A stretch of 36,061 nucleotides of DNA, taken from assembly GCF_000319305.2 (NCBI RefSeq), contig NZ_AMWJ02000003.1, forward strand, positions 1 to 36,061, given 5' to 3'. Positions 16,971 to 25,629 of the stretch are shown here, piece by piece (position 1 is the first letter of the stretch; each line of letters begins with the position of its first letter). The notes under the pieces were generated by a model. The model was not told where the DNA came from. It saw only the letters and a list, made by a program, of their open reading frames with translations, and did not search any database. A program made the position numbers and the translations under genes. This DNA comes from Pseudomonas bharatica CSV86 (GTDB taxonomy: Bacteria; Pseudomonadota; Gammaproteobacteria; Pseudomonadales; Pseudomonadaceae).

Positions 16971-17015
16971 GGTCCTTTCAAACGGGGCGGCTTTGCAGCC
17001 CCGTTTGAAAGGACC
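16971..17015. terminator. 18-bp-stem hairpin downstream of the P4-type integrase
   Basis: GGTCCTTTCAAACGGGGC (16971-16988) pairs perfectly with GCCCCGTTTGAAAGGACC (16998-17015) around a 9-nt loop. It lies 68 bp beyond the integrase stop on the reverse strand. No clear T run follows on that strand, so the terminator role is likely but not typical. Confidence 0.5.
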
Positions 17016-17082
17016 CGCGCGGAGGAGCTTCATGCGGTGCTGTGGGTAACTTCACAGCTAGTTGAGATGGTGGTGCGGCGGG

Positions 17083-18402
17083 TTACTCGGTCCTCTTGGC
17101 ACTGCGAAGGCGAGTGACGTTCTCGCCCGTCTGCTTGGCAAACTCATGCGGCGTCACATGGTCCTCGCGGTTCGCCTCCAGAAACCGGCTCCACCAGGTC
17201 ATGATCATCCGGCGCTCCTCGAGGAACTCGGCCTTGTGGGTATAAGCGGCCCGCACGTTGTTGCGTTCCTTGTGGCTCATCTGTCGTTCTATAGCCGTCT
17301 CCGACCATAGGCCGGACTCGACCAACGCACTGCACGCCATGGCTCGGAACCCATGTCCGCAGATATCCACCTTGGTGTCGTAGCCCATCGTCCTGAGCGC
17401 AGCATTCACCGTGTTCTCGGACATCGGTTTCCACGGCTTGGCATCCCCCGCGAACACCAGCTCGAACTTGCCGGTGATCGCGTAGATCTGCTCAAGCAAC
17501 GCCACTGCCTGCGGCGATAAGGGTACAACGTGAATGTCCCCGGCCATCTTCGTACCCCTTGTGGAGAAGGGCACTCCGTCCAGCGCCGGGCGGGTGTCGG
17601 GGATCTCCCAAATGCCGCGCTTGAGGTCGAACTCATTCCAACGGGCGAAGCGCAGTTCACTGGAGCGTACGAATACATGCAACGACAGCATCACTGTAAG
17701 GCGTGTGAGCGGGCGACCTCTGTAGTCCGCAATGCAAGCCAGTAGCTCCGGGAGTCGCGATAGGGGTAGTGCGGGTCGGTGAGTTACCCGTGGTGTCTTG
17801 ATCGAGCCATCGAGGTCGTGAGCCGGATTCGCCGTGATCAGCCGCAGCCGTTTGGCCTCGCGCATGATGCTTTGCAGGTAGTTCTTGATCCTGAGTGCCA
17901 CGTCGATGGTGCCGCGCTTCGTCACGGCTTCTAGTGGCTGCATGAGGTCGTGGGTGTCCAGCTCAACGATTGCTCTGGCACCGATCAAAGGGAACACGTG
18001 AGTCCTCAGCCGGCTGAGTACAGTCTTGGCGTAGCCGGGTGCCCACTTCGGCACCATGCTCGCATGCCAGTCGAGCGCAACGCTTTCGAAGGTGCGGCCG
18101 TTGATCACGGCTTGGGTCTTGGTTTGTTGCTTGTACTGGATGGGATCTATGCCGTTGGCGAGCTGCTGCTTGATCTCGAAGCGCTTGCGGCGTGCGTCGC
18201 CCAGCCCGACCACCGGGTAGCTGCCAAGGGCGGTCAGGCCTTCGCGGCCATCGGGTTTAACGTACCTGAGCCGCCAGCCCTTGCGGCCGCTGGGTTGCAC
18301 AAGCAGGTAAAGACCGTCGCCGTCGAAGAGCTTGTACTCGCGCTCTCTGGGCTTTGCCGTGCGACAGGCGGTGTCTGTAAGCGGTGCAGTGGTGCGGGCC
18401 AT
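17083..18402 (-). CDS. P4-type tyrosine integrase
   Basis: This 439-aa protein has the P4 integrase plan. The N-terminal DUF4102 arm-binding domain is LTDTACRTAKPREREYKLFDGDGLYLLVQPSGRKGWRLRY. The core-binding domain is ESVALDWHASMVPKWAPGYAKTVLSRL. The catalytic domain shows Arg-I in FVRSSELRFARW, H-x2-R in CGHGFRAMACSAL, the His in MSHKERNNVRAAY and the nucleophile Tyr in RAAYTHKAEFLEER. It starts at 18402 with GGAGA upstream, 163 bp from the 3' end of tRNA-Thr and on the same strand, the standard position for an integrase that uses that tRNA as its attachment site. An 11-bp inverted repeat spans its start. Intact and probably functional for island excision. Confidence 0.95.
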   Translation of the reverse strand: MARTTAPLTDTACRTAKPREREYKLFDGDGLYLLVQPSGRKGWRLRYVKPDGREGLTALGSYPVVGLGDARRKRFEIKQQLANGIDPIQYKQQTKTQAVINGRTFESVALDWHASMVPKWAPGYAKTVLSRLRTHVFPLIGARAIVELDTHDLMQPLEAVTKRGTIDVALRIKNYLQSIMREAKRLRLITANPAHDLDGSIKTPRVTHRPALPLSRLPELLACIADYRGRPLTRLTVMLSLHVFVRSSELRFARWNEFDLKRGIWEIPDTRPALDGVPFSTRGTKMAGDIHVVPLSPQAVALLEQIYAITGKFELVFAGDAKPWKPMSENTVNAALRTMGYDTKVDICGHGFRAMACSALVESGLWSETAIERQMSHKERNNVRAAYTHKAEFLEERRMIMTWWSRFLEANREDHVTPHEFAKQTGENVTRLRSAKRTE

Positions 18403-18454
18403 AAGGGTAGTCTCCGATATCGAAACGGACCTCTATCCTTAAAACTACCCTTAT
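18401..18454. promoter_or_regulatory. Inverted repeat at the integrase start
   Basis: ATAAGGGTAGT (18401-18411) and ACTACCCTTAT (18444-18454) form an 11-bp perfect inverted repeat that overlaps the integrase start codon and leader. It is a likely site for autoregulation or for integrase/excisionase arm binding. Confidence 0.5.
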
Positions 18455-18495
18455 TAGCGCTGGCTACCCTCGGAATCCGACGGAACGCCAAAACG

Positions 18496-18522
18496 AAAAA
18501 ACCCGCCAGAAGGCGGGTTTTT
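18496..18522. terminator. Bidirectional Rho-independent terminator
   Basis: ACCCGCC (18501-18507), loop AGAA, GGCGGGT (18512-18518), with an A run before and a T run after. On the reverse strand it ends the tRNA-Thr transcript before the integrase. Confidence 0.85.
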
Positions 18523-18565
18523 CGGGGGTTCCAGAGATTTTGAAAGCTTTCTATGGAACCTTGAA

Positions 18566-18641
<76 letters not shown>

Positions 18642-19225
18642 AGTAGGCGCGCTATTATAGCGATCGGTTTGGTTCTGTAAACCACTTCCTCGAAATCCTG
18701 GCAGAAGCCCCGTAGATCGGGGCTTTTGGCGTTTTGGGGTGGGTGTTTCCAGTGCGGGGGTGTTGGGTTTGGGGACCGCTTTGCGGTCCTTCGCGGGCAA
18801 GCCTCGCTCCTACCTGGTTTGTGGTGGTTGCGAAGGTTGGGCTCGGGTCAAGCGGGTCGCTGGTTTGGCGGGGTCTTGGTGGGGGATTCGGCATTGCAGT
18901 CGCTGGCAAGCCAGCCCCCTCAGGGAACGCGCCAGCTTTTGGACATTGAGCAAGACAGTTGCTCCCACAGTGTCCGCGTCGGGCTTGGAACTGTGCTTTG
19001 CGCGACACCGCAGCCTGCGCTGGGTGACCTCCCGCCCAACCCGATCTGAATAACCACCGCCTAATTCGCTTTAACGCTTATGCACAAACCACATCAACTC
19101 CTGGCTTTCCATGCAGCTGCGCTACCCCGCCGCATTGACGCCGGCGCAAACGGCTGTTTTCTCAGGCGTTTGGCCGGGTCGGAAAAATCGTGCAGTTCGG
19201 GTTTGCGCTTAAACCCGGCGCGCTA
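18642..19225. other. Intergenic region right of tRNA-Thr
   Basis: No gene is supported in these 584 bp. A single degenerate REP-like stretch (GCGGTCCTTCGCGGGCAAGC, about 18780-18800) is present. The short frames here lack coding character. Confidence 0.55.
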
Positions 19226-20468
19226 TCAAGCGGAAACCGTGAAGTTGCTCACAGACTTATCCACAGGTTGTTCGGCCAGCAGCATGAGGTTGCGGGGGTG
19301 AGCGAGTGTGCGCAGAAGGTGCCGAGCCGGACGTTGTAGCCCTGTTCGTGCAGGTAGAGCGCACGATCGAGCACCAGCCATAGTTCCAGCGGGCGGCGGA
19401 AGAGGTTGCGCACCAGCTCCAGGTTGCGGACCTGGGCCAGGCGTTGCCAGCCGGCAGCTTCGAGTGCGGGCCAGTCGGTCCCCTCTTTTATGGAAATGCC
19501 CTTGAGCGCGGCGAGGTGCTGGCAGTACTCGGCGAAGGGCTTTTGCAGCCAGGCACTGGGCAGCGAGGGTGTGGGGAGGTAGTCGTCTCTGTTGCGCAGT
19601 TGCCGTTGCAGCAGGTCGAAGCCGAGGCGCCAGGCCATCGATTGATCTCGCTGGCGGCGGACGCGGTTGCCCGCAGTGACGGTCTCGCTGAGCGGCAGGC
19701 CGAGGTCGTCGAGGTCCAGTTGCAAGGTCGAAGCGCGAGCGGCTGTGGATAACGCTTGGTAGTGCGGGCCCGCGGTGCGGTTGTAGCAGCAGGGGGCGAT
19801 GGCCAGTTGTGGGCAGCCCTTGGCGGCGGCGAGCTGGATCAGGCGAACGTGGAGGTCGCCGCACGCGTGCAAGGCTACCGGTGTGTGGGCGGCGGTGATG
19901 TGCTCGGCGGTGCTGGGAGCCATTACGTCCTGCAAACGGTGCTCGACCGCGAGGTGGTGGTGCTGGCTGAGGTGCTCTCCGGCGGCAACCAGGGCCGGAT
20001 CGTATTCGAGGCAGGTCAGCTTTTGCCCGGTGCCCAGCAGGCGGCGGCCGAGGTGGCCTTTGCCGGAACACCAGTCCAGCCAGTGCCCAGCACGCCGGGC
20101 AAAGTCGAGGTGGGCGGCAAAGGCTTCGATCTGCTGCCATTTGCGACCGGGGACGTCGACGTTCAGGCGCGGGTTGGCTGGGGGCAAGGGAACTGTGGAT
20201 AAGTCATCCAGTGCCGCCAGCTCGCGGGCGCGGGCGGCCAGTTGTGGATAAGGTGCCGGGCCGGGACGCTGCAAGGGTCGTTGTGGGCGGATTCGGCGTG
20301 GTCCAGGGATTGGTTGCGCAGCCAGTCGGACAGGCCTGGGTGATCGATCTCCCAGGGCAGTTGCAGGCTGGTGAAGGGGCGCGGGTGCCAGAGATCGCGG
20401 TGTTCCCGGAGGAATTGGTCCAGGGCCTGGAAGCGGGGGAGGAGTTGGGTGTTTTCCAGGTAGAGCAT
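19226..20468 (-). pseudogene. Class I SAM-dependent methyltransferase, two frameshifts
   Basis: The ATG at 20468 begins MLYLENTQLLPRFQALDQFL. One base is missing near 20276 (GGG in the written strand), after which PAPYPQLAARARELAALDDL continues. SAM motif I is GHWLDWCSGKGHLGRRLLGTGQ, followed by LTCLEYDPALVAAGEHLSQ. ALHACGDLHVRLIQLA and LAIAPCCYNRTAGP follow, typical of the TRM13-like/methyltransferase_31 proteins. Near the C-terminus a base is missing in the G run at 19294-19298. Repair gives the ending RNLMLLAEQPVDKSVSNF…. The reassembled length is about 413 aa. It probably methylates RNA, but the substrate is not known. The broken frame may be read error. Confidence 0.75.
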
Positions 20469-20518
20469 GGGACAGAGGCCAGGGTGTTTTTGAAGAGGTG
20501 TGGTGGGCAGGCACGGCC

Positions 20519-20546
20519 AATCGCGGTTCAAACCCGCTCCCACAAT
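20519..20546. repeat. Single REP-like unit
   Basis: CAATCGCGGTTCAAACCCGC and then TCCCACA form a half REP with the same core as elements A and B. It lies just upstream of the methyltransferase start and beyond the transporter operon's last stop. Confidence 0.5.
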
Positions 20547-20568
20547 TGGGGGAGCGGGGGCCTTGATA

Positions 20569-21258
20569 TCAGCGACCGTGCGCGGCATCCACGCGCAGCC
20601 AGCGCTCCAGCAGCTTGAACGCCTGCACCAGGACGAACGAGATCACCAGGTAGAACACGCCTGCCGCGAAGAAGATCTCCACCGGCATGTAGGTCCGGGC
20701 GATGATCGTGCGGGCCATGCCGGTGATGTCCAGCAGGGTGACGGTGCTGGCCAGGGCGCTGGCCTTGAGCATCAGGATCACTTCGTTGCTGTACGCCGGC
20801 AGGCCGATGCGCGCGGCGCGCGGCAGGAGGATGTGGATCATCGCGGTGGCCCGGGACATGCCCAGCGCCCGCGCCGCTTCGATCTCGCCCCGCGGGATGG
20901 CCTGCAGCGAGCCGCGCAGAATCTCGGCGATGTAGGCGGCGGTGTGCAAGGTCATGGTCAGCGCGGTACACCAGAACGGGTCACGCAGGTAGGGCCACAG
21001 CGAGCTGCTGCGCACCGCGTCGAACTGCGCCAGGCCGTAGTAGACCAGGAACAGCTGCACCAGCAATGGCGTACCGCGGAAGAAGAAGATGTAGCCATAC
21101 GGCAGCGCCCGCACGTACCAGCGCTGTGAGGAGCGGGCGATACCCAGCGGGATGGCGACGATCAGGCCGAGGATGACCGCGATGGCCAGCAGTTCCAGGG
21201 TCAGCGTGGCGCCCTGGGCCAGACGCGGCAGCCATTTGATGATGACGTCCCAATTCAT
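20569..21258 (-). CDS. Polar amino acid ABC transporter permease (HisM/ArtM-like)
   Basis: This 229-aa inner-membrane protein has five predicted membrane segments. The ABC permease EAA-type loop is GEIEAARALGMSRATAMIHILLPRAARIGLP. The start ATG at 21258 overlaps the upstream permease stop by 4 bp. The longer open frame up to 21504 is out-of-frame shadow of the previous gene. With the partner permease, binding protein and ATPase it forms a typical polar amino acid importer (lysine/arginine/ornithine/histidine class). It is the last gene of the operon, and a REP-like unit follows. Confidence 0.9.
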   Translation of the reverse strand: MNWDVIIKWLPRLAQGATLTLELLAIAVILGLIVAIPLGIARSSQRWYVRALPYGYIFFFRGTPLLVQLFLVYYGLAQFDAVRSSSLWPYLRDPFWCTALTMTLHTAAYIAEILRGSLQAIPRGEIEAARALGMSRATAMIHILLPRAARIGLPAYSNEVILMLKASALASTVTLLDITGMARTIIARTYMPVEIFFAAGVFYLVISFVLVQAFKLLERWLRVDAAHGR

Positions 21259-21950
21259 GAGTTGGCCCTCGCAAAGCCGCGCCCGGCACGTTTTTCCAGG
21301 AAGTGCATGCCGGTCATTGCAACGATGGTCAGCCCCAGGTAGATAAAGGCGGCAACCGCGTAGAAGGTGAAGGGCTCCTTGGTGGTGGTCACGCCGTTCT
21401 GCGCCTGGCGCATGATTTCTTCCAGGCCGATCACCGACACCAGCGCGGTGTCCTTCATCAGGATCATGAACAGGTTGCCCAGGCCGGGCAGGGCGATACG
21501 CCACATCTGTGGGAGGACCAGCCGCGAGAAGATCCGGCCCTTGGACAGGCCCAGGGCCATGCCGGCTTCACGGTGCCCTTTGGGAATGGCGAGCAGCGCG
21601 CCGCGGAACACTTCCGTGGCATAGGCGCCGAAGCACAGGCCGAGGGCGATGACGCCGGCGGCGAAGGCGCTGAGTTCCAGGCCGGGAACGCCGATCAGGT
21701 CGCCCAGCTTGCTCATCAGGGTGACCGAACCGAAATAGATGAAGAGTACCCAGAGCAGTTCCGGCACGCCGCGAACGATGGTCGAGTAGGTGCCGCCGAT
21801 CCAGCGCAGCGCTTTGAACGGCGAAGTCTTGGCCAGGGCGCCTAGCAGGCCGAGCACCAGGCCCAGGCAAAGTGCCGCGAGCGCCAGCTTGACGGTCATC
21901 AGCGTGCCAGCGGCCAGCGCCGGACCGAATCCGTGTAGATCAATATTCAT
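21255..21950 (-). CDS. Polar amino acid ABC transporter permease (HisQ/ArtQ-like)
   Basis: This 231-aa permease is predicted to have five membrane segments. The EAA loop is GHREAGMALGLSKGRIFSRLVLPQMWRIALPGLGN. Characteristic family start: TLMTVKLALAALCLGLVLGLLGALAK. It follows the binding-protein gene by 55 bp and overlaps the second permease by 4 bp, so the two are probably made in equal amounts as a heterodimer. Confidence 0.9.
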   Translation of the reverse strand: MNIDLHGFGPALAAGTLMTVKLALAALCLGLVLGLLGALAKTSPFKALRWIGGTYSTIVRGVPELLWVLFIYFGSVTLMSKLGDLIGVPGLELSAFAAGVIALGLCFGAYATEVFRGALLAIPKGHREAGMALGLSKGRIFSRLVLPQMWRIALPGLGNLFMILMKDTALVSVIGLEEIMRQAQNGVTTTKEPFTFYAVAAFIYLGLTIVAMTGMHFLEKRAGRGFARANS

Positions 21951-22005
21951 GGGCAGGCAGGTTCAAGAGACCGGCACCGCGCAAGGCGATGCCGGTCGGG
22001 GCGGA

Positions 22006-22758
22006 TCAATAGATATCGAACGGGAAGTACTTGTCGTTGATCTTCTTGTAGGTGCCGTCGGCGATGATTTCCTTCAGCGCGGCGTTCAGCTTGTCCTTCA
22101 GCGGATCACCCTTGCGTACGGCGATGCCGATCTGGTCGCTTTCCACCACGGGCTCGCCCTTGAACTCGTAGTTCTTGCCGGCCTCGGATTTCAGCCAGTC
22201 ATAGTTCACGTACTTGTCCGCCAGCAGCGCGTCGACGCGGCCGGAGGTCAGGTCGAGGTAGGCGTTTTCCTGGGTGTCGTACAGCTTCACATCCACATCG
22301 CTGCCGTAGGTGTCTTCCAGCCAGGTGGCGGACAGGGTGGCGCGCTGGGTGCCGATGACCTTGCCCTTGAGCGAGGCCTTGTCGGTCTTGAAGTCAACGT
22401 TCTTCGGCGCGATGAACTGCAGCTTGTTGGAGTAGTAGCGGTCGGTGAAATCGACGGCCTGCTTGCGCTCGTCGGTGATCGACAGCGAGGAGACGATGAA
22501 GTCGAACTTCTTGGCATTCAGGGCCGGGATGATGCCGTCCCAGTCGGAAGTGACCACGTCGCACTCGACCTTCATCTTGGCGCACAGGGCGTCGCCGATG
22601 TCCTTGTCGAAGCCGACCACCTGGCCGCTGGCGTCCTTGCTGTTGAATGGAGGGTAAGCGGCTTCGATACCCATCCGCAGTTTTTCCGCGGCCATGGCAT
22701 TGGCCGAGAACACCAGCGTGGCGGCAGCGGCCAGGAGGTACTTCTTGTAGTTCTGCAT
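22006..22758 (-). CDS. Periplasmic amino-acid-binding protein (HisJ/ArgT-like)
   Basis: This is a 250-aa type II periplasmic binding protein. The signal peptide is MQNYKKYLLAAAATLVFSAN with cleavage after ANAMA. The mature start is EKLRMGIEAAYPPFNSKDASGQVVGFDKDIGDALCAKM, the sbp_bac_3 hallmark. DIVxxL-type motifs appear as FDFIVSSLSITDERKQAVDFTDRYYSNKLQF. GTQRATLSATWLEDTY and the acidic DLTSGRVDALLAD loop fit a ligand with a cationic side chain (Lys/Arg/Orn/His). It lies 13 bp after the ATPase gene and ahead of the permeases. Exact ligand not determined. Confidence 0.92.
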   Translation of the reverse strand: MQNYKKYLLAAAATLVFSANAMAAEKLRMGIEAAYPPFNSKDASGQVVGFDKDIGDALCAKMKVECDVVTSDWDGIIPALNAKKFDFIVSSLSITDERKQAVDFTDRYYSNKLQFIAPKNVDFKTDKASLKGKVIGTQRATLSATWLEDTYGSDVDVKLYDTQENAYLDLTSGRVDALLADKYVNYDWLKSEAGKNYEFKGEPVVESDQIGIAVRKGDPLKDKLNAALKEIIADGTYKKINDKYFPFDIY

Positions 22759-22771
22759 GCGTGTTGCTCCG

Positions 22772-23545
22772 TTAGCGGTTGCTGGACATGAATTGCTTAC
22801 AACGCGCCGAGGTCGGGTTTTCGAAAACCTGCTGCGGCGATCCTTGCTCTTCGATGAGGCCTTGATGAAGGAACACGACTTCGCTCGAGACTTGCCGGGC
22901 GAAGTTCATTTCGTGGGTCACCAGCAGCATGGTCCGGCCTTCTTCGGCCAGGGCGCGGATGACGCTGAGGACTTCCTGGACCATTTCCGGATCCAGCGCG
23001 GAGGTCGGTTCATCGAACAGGATGACCTTGGGTTTCATCGCCAGGGTCCGGGCGATGGCGGCGCGCTGCTGTTGCCCGCCGGAAAGCTCGGTGGGGTAGC
23101 TGTGGCGCTTGTTATGGATGCCGACCTTGTCCAGCAGCGCTTCGGCGTGCTCGATGGCTTCGGCCTTGCTCTGCCCCAGGACGCGGCGCGGCGCCTCGAT
23201 GATGTTGTCGAGGATGCTCATGTGCGGCCAGAGGTTGAAGTTCTGGAAGACGAAGCCGATCTCGCTGCGCAGGCGGTTGATCTGCCTGTTGTCGGCGGCG
23301 ATCAGCTCGCCGTTGCGCGCCGCCTTGAGCTTGAGGGTTTCGCCGGCGACGAGGATTTCGCCCTGGTGCGGGTTTTCCAGGAGGTTGATGCAACGCAGCA
23401 GGGTCGATTTGCCGGAACCGGAGGAGCCGAGGATGGAAATCACATCGCCGTCACGGGCGGTAAGGGAGATGCCCTTGAGAATTTCCTGCTCGCCGTAGCG
23501 CTTGTGCAGGTTGCGGATTTCCAGCGCGGGCGTGGCCTGGGCCAT
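22772..23545 (-). CDS. Polar amino acid ABC transporter ATPase (HisP-like)
   Basis: This 257-aa ATPase is the first gene of the import operon. Walker A is GSSGSGKSTLLRCINLLE, the Q-loop is VFQNFNLWPHMSILDN, the signature is ELSGGQQQRAAIARTLA, Walker B is KVILFDEPTSALDPEMV, and the H-switch is LLVTHEMNFA. It energises uptake through the two permeases. Translation starts at 23545. The divergent gabP-like gene lies 605 bp away. Confidence 0.95.
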   Translation of the reverse strand: MAQATPALEIRNLHKRYGEQEILKGISLTARDGDVISILGSSGSGKSTLLRCINLLENPHQGEILVAGETLKLKAARNGELIAADNRQINRLRSEIGFVFQNFNLWPHMSILDNIIEAPRRVLGQSKAEAIEHAEALLDKVGIHNKRHSYPTELSGGQQQRAAIARTLAMKPKVILFDEPTSALDPEMVQEVLSVIRALAEEGRTMLLVTHEMNFARQVSSEVVFLHQGLIEEQGSPQQVFENPTSARCKQFMSSNR

Positions 23546-24150
23546 GTGCGGTCCTCATATGTTCTGTGCGTTCTGCTGTTGGCGGCCGTCCTGGCGAGGC
23601 GCAACGCTAGCATAGCGCTCGGATCGCAGCCAAGAAGGGCGAGCAGGGTGGGCGGCCGGGGCAAGGGCGGGTGTCGCATCGTTGCAGTGGAATGTCGCGT
23701 CGCGGTCCGCCGGTTCCGTTCTACGGGCCGGAGCCAGGATGAAAAAAGGCGCGATGGTGCCAGTTTTGACCGCTGGAGGAAAGGCGTATTTGGTCGCGGT
23801 GCATTTCGGTGGCGCCTTCGAAGCATCGCGGCGAAGGAGTGGGTTGCACCTTTGTGCTTCATAAAGTTGCACAAGGTGTTACCCGGTTCCGGTTATGGAG
23901 CACCCATTTCTAATTGTAAGTGGGTATTTCAGTAATCCGGCAAAGTCTGGCAAGTTTGGCGACCTTTCGGCCAATGGCTGGCGGAAAGCGCCGCAGGCCC
24001 CGTCTGTCGTGGTTTCAAGGTGTTGCGCACATGAGCGGTCATCGATCTGGCCCGCTTATTGCCATCCACCTGTCACGGGACGCGGGTGCCTCAAAAGGGC
24101 ATGCGGCTCCAATCGCGGGACGATCTCCCATTCTTTGCATAGGTAGTTTT
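23546..24150. other. Divergent intergenic region between the ABC operon and the permease
   Basis: No gene is supported in these 605 bp. It must contain promoters for both directions. I see no confident sigma-70 or sigma-54 box. A weak inverted pair ACCCATTT…AAGTGGGT at about 23901-23924 could be an operator. Confidence 0.4.
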
Positions 24151-25545
24151 ATGAGCGGTAAGCACAATTCCAATGACCTCGCTCAGGGGCTCAAGCAACG
24201 GCATGTGACCATGCTGTCCATCGCAGGCGTGATCGGCGCCGGTCTGTTCGTCGGGTCCGGCCATGCCATCGCCGCCGCCGGCCCGGCCGTGCTGCTGGCC
24301 TACGCCGCTGCGGGTACGCTGGTGGTACTGGTGATGCGCATGCTCGGCGAAATGGCCGTGGCCTCGCCGGACACCGGTTCCTTCTCCACCTACGCCGACC
24401 GTGCCATCGGGCACTGGGCCGGTTTCACCATCGGCTGGCTGTACTGGTGGTTCTGGGTGCTGGTCATCCCGCTGGAGGCCAACGCCGCCGCGACCATCCT
24501 CAACGCCTGGTTCCCCGACGTGGCGATCTGGGTCTTCACCCTGGTCATCACCCTGCTGCTGACCGCGACCAACCTGTTCAGCGTAAAGAACTACGGTGAG
24601 TTCGAGTTCTGGTTCGCCCTGCTGAAGGTCGTGGCGATCATCGGCTTCATCATTCTTGGCCTGGCCGCCATCTTCGGGTTCATGCCGAACAGCCAGGTCA
24701 GCGGTGTCAGCCATCTGTTCGACACCCAGGGCTTCATGCCCAACGGCCTCGGCGCGGTGCTCGGTGCCATGCTGACCACCATGTTCTCCTTCATGGGTAC
24801 CGAGATCGTCACCATCGCTGCCGCCGAATCGAAGGATCCGGGCAAGCAGATCAGCAAGGCGACCAACTCGGTGATCTGGCGGATCTTCCTGTTCTACCTC
24901 GTGTCGATCTTCATCGTCGTTGCGCTGGTGCCATGGAATGCCGGCGAGCTGGCGGAAGTCGGTTCGTACCAGACCGTGCTGCAATTGATGGGCATCCCTC
25001 ACGCCAAGCTGATCGTCGATATCGTCGTGCTGATCGCCGTAACCAGTTGCCTCAACTCGGCGCTGTACACCTCGTCGCGCATGCTGTTCTCGCTGAGCAA
25101 GCGCGGTGACGCCCCGGCGGTCGCCCAGCGCACCAACGCCAGCGGCACGCCGCACTGGGCGGTGCTGCTGTCTACCGCGGCAGCGTTCCTGACCGTGTTC
25201 GCCAACTATGTGGCGCCGGCCCAGGTGTTCGAGTTCCTGCTGGCCAGCTCGGGGGCGATCGCCCTGCTGGTGTACCTGGTGATCGCCGTTTCGCAACTGC
25301 GCATGCGTCGTCAGCGCATGGCGCGGGGCGAGAAGATCGCCTTCAAGATGTGGGCCTTCCCGGTGCTGACCTGGGTGACCATCTTCTTCATCGTCGGCGT
25401 GTTGACCCTGATGCTGATTCGTCCTGACCATCGCGCCGAGGTGATCTCCACCGGGCTGCTGAGCATTGCCGTGGTGGCTGCCGGGCTGCTGGTGGCGCGC
25501 AAGCGCAAGGCGGAGAAGGGTGGAAGCCTGGTGATGGATAACTGA
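24151..25545 (+). CDS. gabP: APC-family amino acid permease (GABA permease-like)
   Basis: This is a 464-aa inner-membrane permease with about 12 membrane helices. The family signature near the N-terminus is LKQRHVTMLSIAGVIGAGLFVGSGHAI, followed by MRMLGEMAVASPDTGSFSTYADRAIG. The region FMGTEIVTIAAAESKDPGKQI is typical of amino-acid/GABA permeases such as GabP. The start ATG at 24151 comes after a weak ribosome site; the open frame extends upstream to 23920 without coding character. It is divergent from the amino acid ABC operon and ends in a strong hairpin terminator. The exact substrate is inferred; proline, aromatic or basic amino acids are alternatives. Confidence 0.8.
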   Translation: MSGKHNSNDLAQGLKQRHVTMLSIAGVIGAGLFVGSGHAIAAAGPAVLLAYAAAGTLVVLVMRMLGEMAVASPDTGSFSTYADRAIGHWAGFTIGWLYWWFWVLVIPLEANAAATILNAWFPDVAIWVFTLVITLLLTATNLFSVKNYGEFEFWFALLKVVAIIGFIILGLAAIFGFMPNSQVSGVSHLFDTQGFMPNGLGAVLGAMLTTMFSFMGTEIVTIAAAESKDPGKQISKATNSVIWRIFLFYLVSIFIVVALVPWNAGELAEVGSYQTVLQLMGIPHAKLIVDIVVLIAVTSCLNSALYTSSRMLFSLSKRGDAPAVAQRTNASGTPHWAVLLSTAAAFLTVFANYVAPAQVFEFLLASSGAIALLVYLVIAVSQLRMRRQRMARGEKIAFKMWAFPVLTWVTIFFIVGVLTLMLIRPDHRAEVISTGLLSIAVVAAGLLVARKRKAEKGGSLVMDN

Positions 25546-25565
25546 GCATCCAGAGCATCTCACCG

Positions 25566-25607
25566 ACCCTGTGGGAGCTGGCAAGCCAGCTCCCACAGGG
25601 TTTTTTT
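25566..25607 (+). terminator. Strong Rho-independent terminator after the permease
   Basis: A 17-bp stem ACCCTGTGGGAGCTGGC (25566-25582) pairs with 25585-25601 and is followed by a seven-T run. The arms share the REP core GTGGGAGCTGGCAAGCCAGC. Confidence 0.9.
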
Positions 25608-25629
25608 GTCGTCTGCCAAGGCAGGGGAG

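Larger units (their letters stand above)
16165..17082. other. 0.9-kb region without a recognisable gene
   Basis: No frame here has convincing protein features or a good ribosome site. It contains a palindrome CCTGACTG-T-CAGTCAGG (16425-16441), a perfect 15-bp-stem hairpin (16576-16610), a cluster of DnaA-box-like sites (16845-16934) and an 18-bp-stem hairpin (16971-17015). The two integrases lie either side. It may be a recombination, replication or decayed region. Confidence 0.55.

Noticed and set aside
20569..21504. Longer 311-codon version of the second ABC permease
   Set aside because: The first 82 codons are an out-of-frame reading of the other permease; the ATG at 21258 with a 4-bp overlap is the normal start.
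23920..24150. Longer start for the GabP-like permease
   Set aside because: The added 77 residues are not permease-like and family members start near MSGKHNSNDLAQGL.
24091..25596. 501-codon reverse-strand open frame opposite the gabP-like gene
   Set aside because: Low-complexity Gly/His/Gln-rich translation and a clear membrane transporter on the forward strand.
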